In this document: positions 33,712-34,009 of the stretch, piece by piece
How positions within the stretch are numbered: the first letter of the stretch is position 1
How the letters are laid out: every line of letters begins with the position of its first letter
IMG/VR virus record: IMGVR_UViG_3300047480_000208
Location: 1-34,009 of that record
Reading direction: 5' to 3' (one strand)
Source: a virus
Length of the DNA: 34,009 bases
Notes under the pieces: model-generated
Databases searched by the model: none
Told to the model about the DNA's origin: nothing
What the model saw: the letters and a program-made list of their open reading frames with translations, nothing else
Translations under genes and position numbers: made by a program

Positions 33712-34009
33712 CTAGTATCCAAAGCCTGGGAAGAATGGTCCTCCGCCAAAGCCTGGGAAGAACGGTGGGAAGAATGGTCCAAAGCCTGGGAAGAATGGTC
33801 CAAAGCTTGGGAAGAATGGTCCCTTAAAGTATGGGAAGTAGGGGCCAAAGAACGGTGGGAAGAACGGTGGGAAGAACGGGAAGAACGGTGGGAAGAACGG
33901 GAAGAACGGTGGGAAGAACGGCGGGAAGAACGGTGGGAAGAACGGTGGGAAGAATGGGAAGAACGGTGGGAAGAATGGGAAGAACGGTGGGAAGAATGGT
34001 GGGAAGAAC
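33712..34009 (-). CDS. Pro/Phe-rich repeat protein, C-terminal part (cut by window edge)
   Basis: The minus-strand frame ends with TAG at 33712-33714 and stays open to the edge, 98 codons visible. The N-ward part is a chain of PPFF and PFF units (12- and 9-base DNA units); the C-terminus changes to blocks such as GPFFPGFG and ends GFGY. The other strand has an open EERW-type frame, but the terminator just past the minus-strand stop and the uniform gene direction favour this reading. Such a chain should be disordered or form a polyproline-like, aromatic-rich fibre; secreted, virion-surface or aggregated roles are all possible. The N-terminus lies outside the window, so a signal peptide cannot be checked. 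No family recognised. Confidence 0.7.
   Translation of the reverse strand, partial: FFPPFFPPFFPFFPPFFPFFPPFFPPFFPPFFPPFFPFFPPFFPFFPPFFPPFFGPYFPYFKGPFFPSFGPFFPGFGPFFPPFFPGFGGGPFFPGFGY
33715..34009. repeat. Tandem 9/12-base repeats within the Pro/Phe gene
   Basis: On the plus strand, units of gaagaacgg and gaagaacggtgg alternate irregularly, with some cgg to tgg changes. The array is densest between 33849 and 34009 and decays toward 33715, where GFG-encoding blocks interrupt it. Confidence 0.9.

Noticed and set aside
33715-34009. Plus-strand open frame of EERW-type repeats
   Set aside because: It has no visible start or ribosome binding site in this window, every other gene is on the minus strand, and a proper minus-strand terminator follows the minus-strand stop. 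The frame is a by-product of the repeat.
33715-34009. Repeat array as a possible CRISPR
   Set aside because: Units are 9 and 12 bases and contiguous with no unique spacers; they encode amino acid repeats.
1-34009. tRNA genes, integrase, attachment sites or replication origin
   Set aside because: I saw no cloverleaf-like segments, recombinase motifs or iteron arrays on reading; a dedicated scan such as tRNAscan was not possible.

Overview
This window looks like the virion-structure half of an AT-rich tailed-phage genome (long-tailed, siphovirus type) or a prophage. Every gene I can support lies on the minus strand, so the module reads from right (about 34 kb) to left (1). Head, connector and tail genes follow the usual order: portal, protease/scaffold, major capsid, connectors, tail terminator, tail tube, frameshifted tail chaperone, tape measure, distal tail protein, hub, minor tail proteins and fibre. 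The capsid sequence and several apparently leaderless genes suggest an actinobacterial host, perhaps aquatic, but that is inference. No terminase, lysis, replication, integrase, tRNA or CRISPR feature is visible. Terminase probably lies beyond the right edge.

Layout from right to left. 34009-33712 is the C-terminal part of a Pro/Phe repeat protein (PFF and PPFF units) that ends in a strong terminator. 33658-26022 is an accessory operon with its own promoter. It holds seven different 2-oxoglutarate/Fe(II) oxygenases of the prolyl-4-hydroxylase type, two DUF6065-like proteins, one FkbM-like methyltransferase and one unknown gene. 26003-24093 holds a 55-residue gene and a LamG-type surface protein, each with a leaderless promoter. 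24026-19561 is the head module. 19454-16352 is the connector block and tail terminator. 16248-15514 is the tail tube gene, insulated by its own promoter and terminator. 15406-1 is the tail module, ending in a fibre gene cut by the left edge.

The structural genes assemble the particle. The oxygenase island sits between the repeat protein and the portal block and looks like a protein- or glycan-modification cassette. My lead hypothesis is that some oxygenases hydroxylate prolines in the neighbouring Pro/Phe repeat protein or in a virion protein.

The regulatory sequence is readable. Strong hairpin terminators follow the repeat protein, the capsid and the tail tube, and promoters follow each. 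Four genes carry TGnTATAAT exactly six bases before the start codon and lack a usable ribosome binding site, which fits leaderless mRNAs. The tail chaperone has a canonical -1 slippery heptamer, C CCA AAC, followed after five bases by a nested stem-loop.
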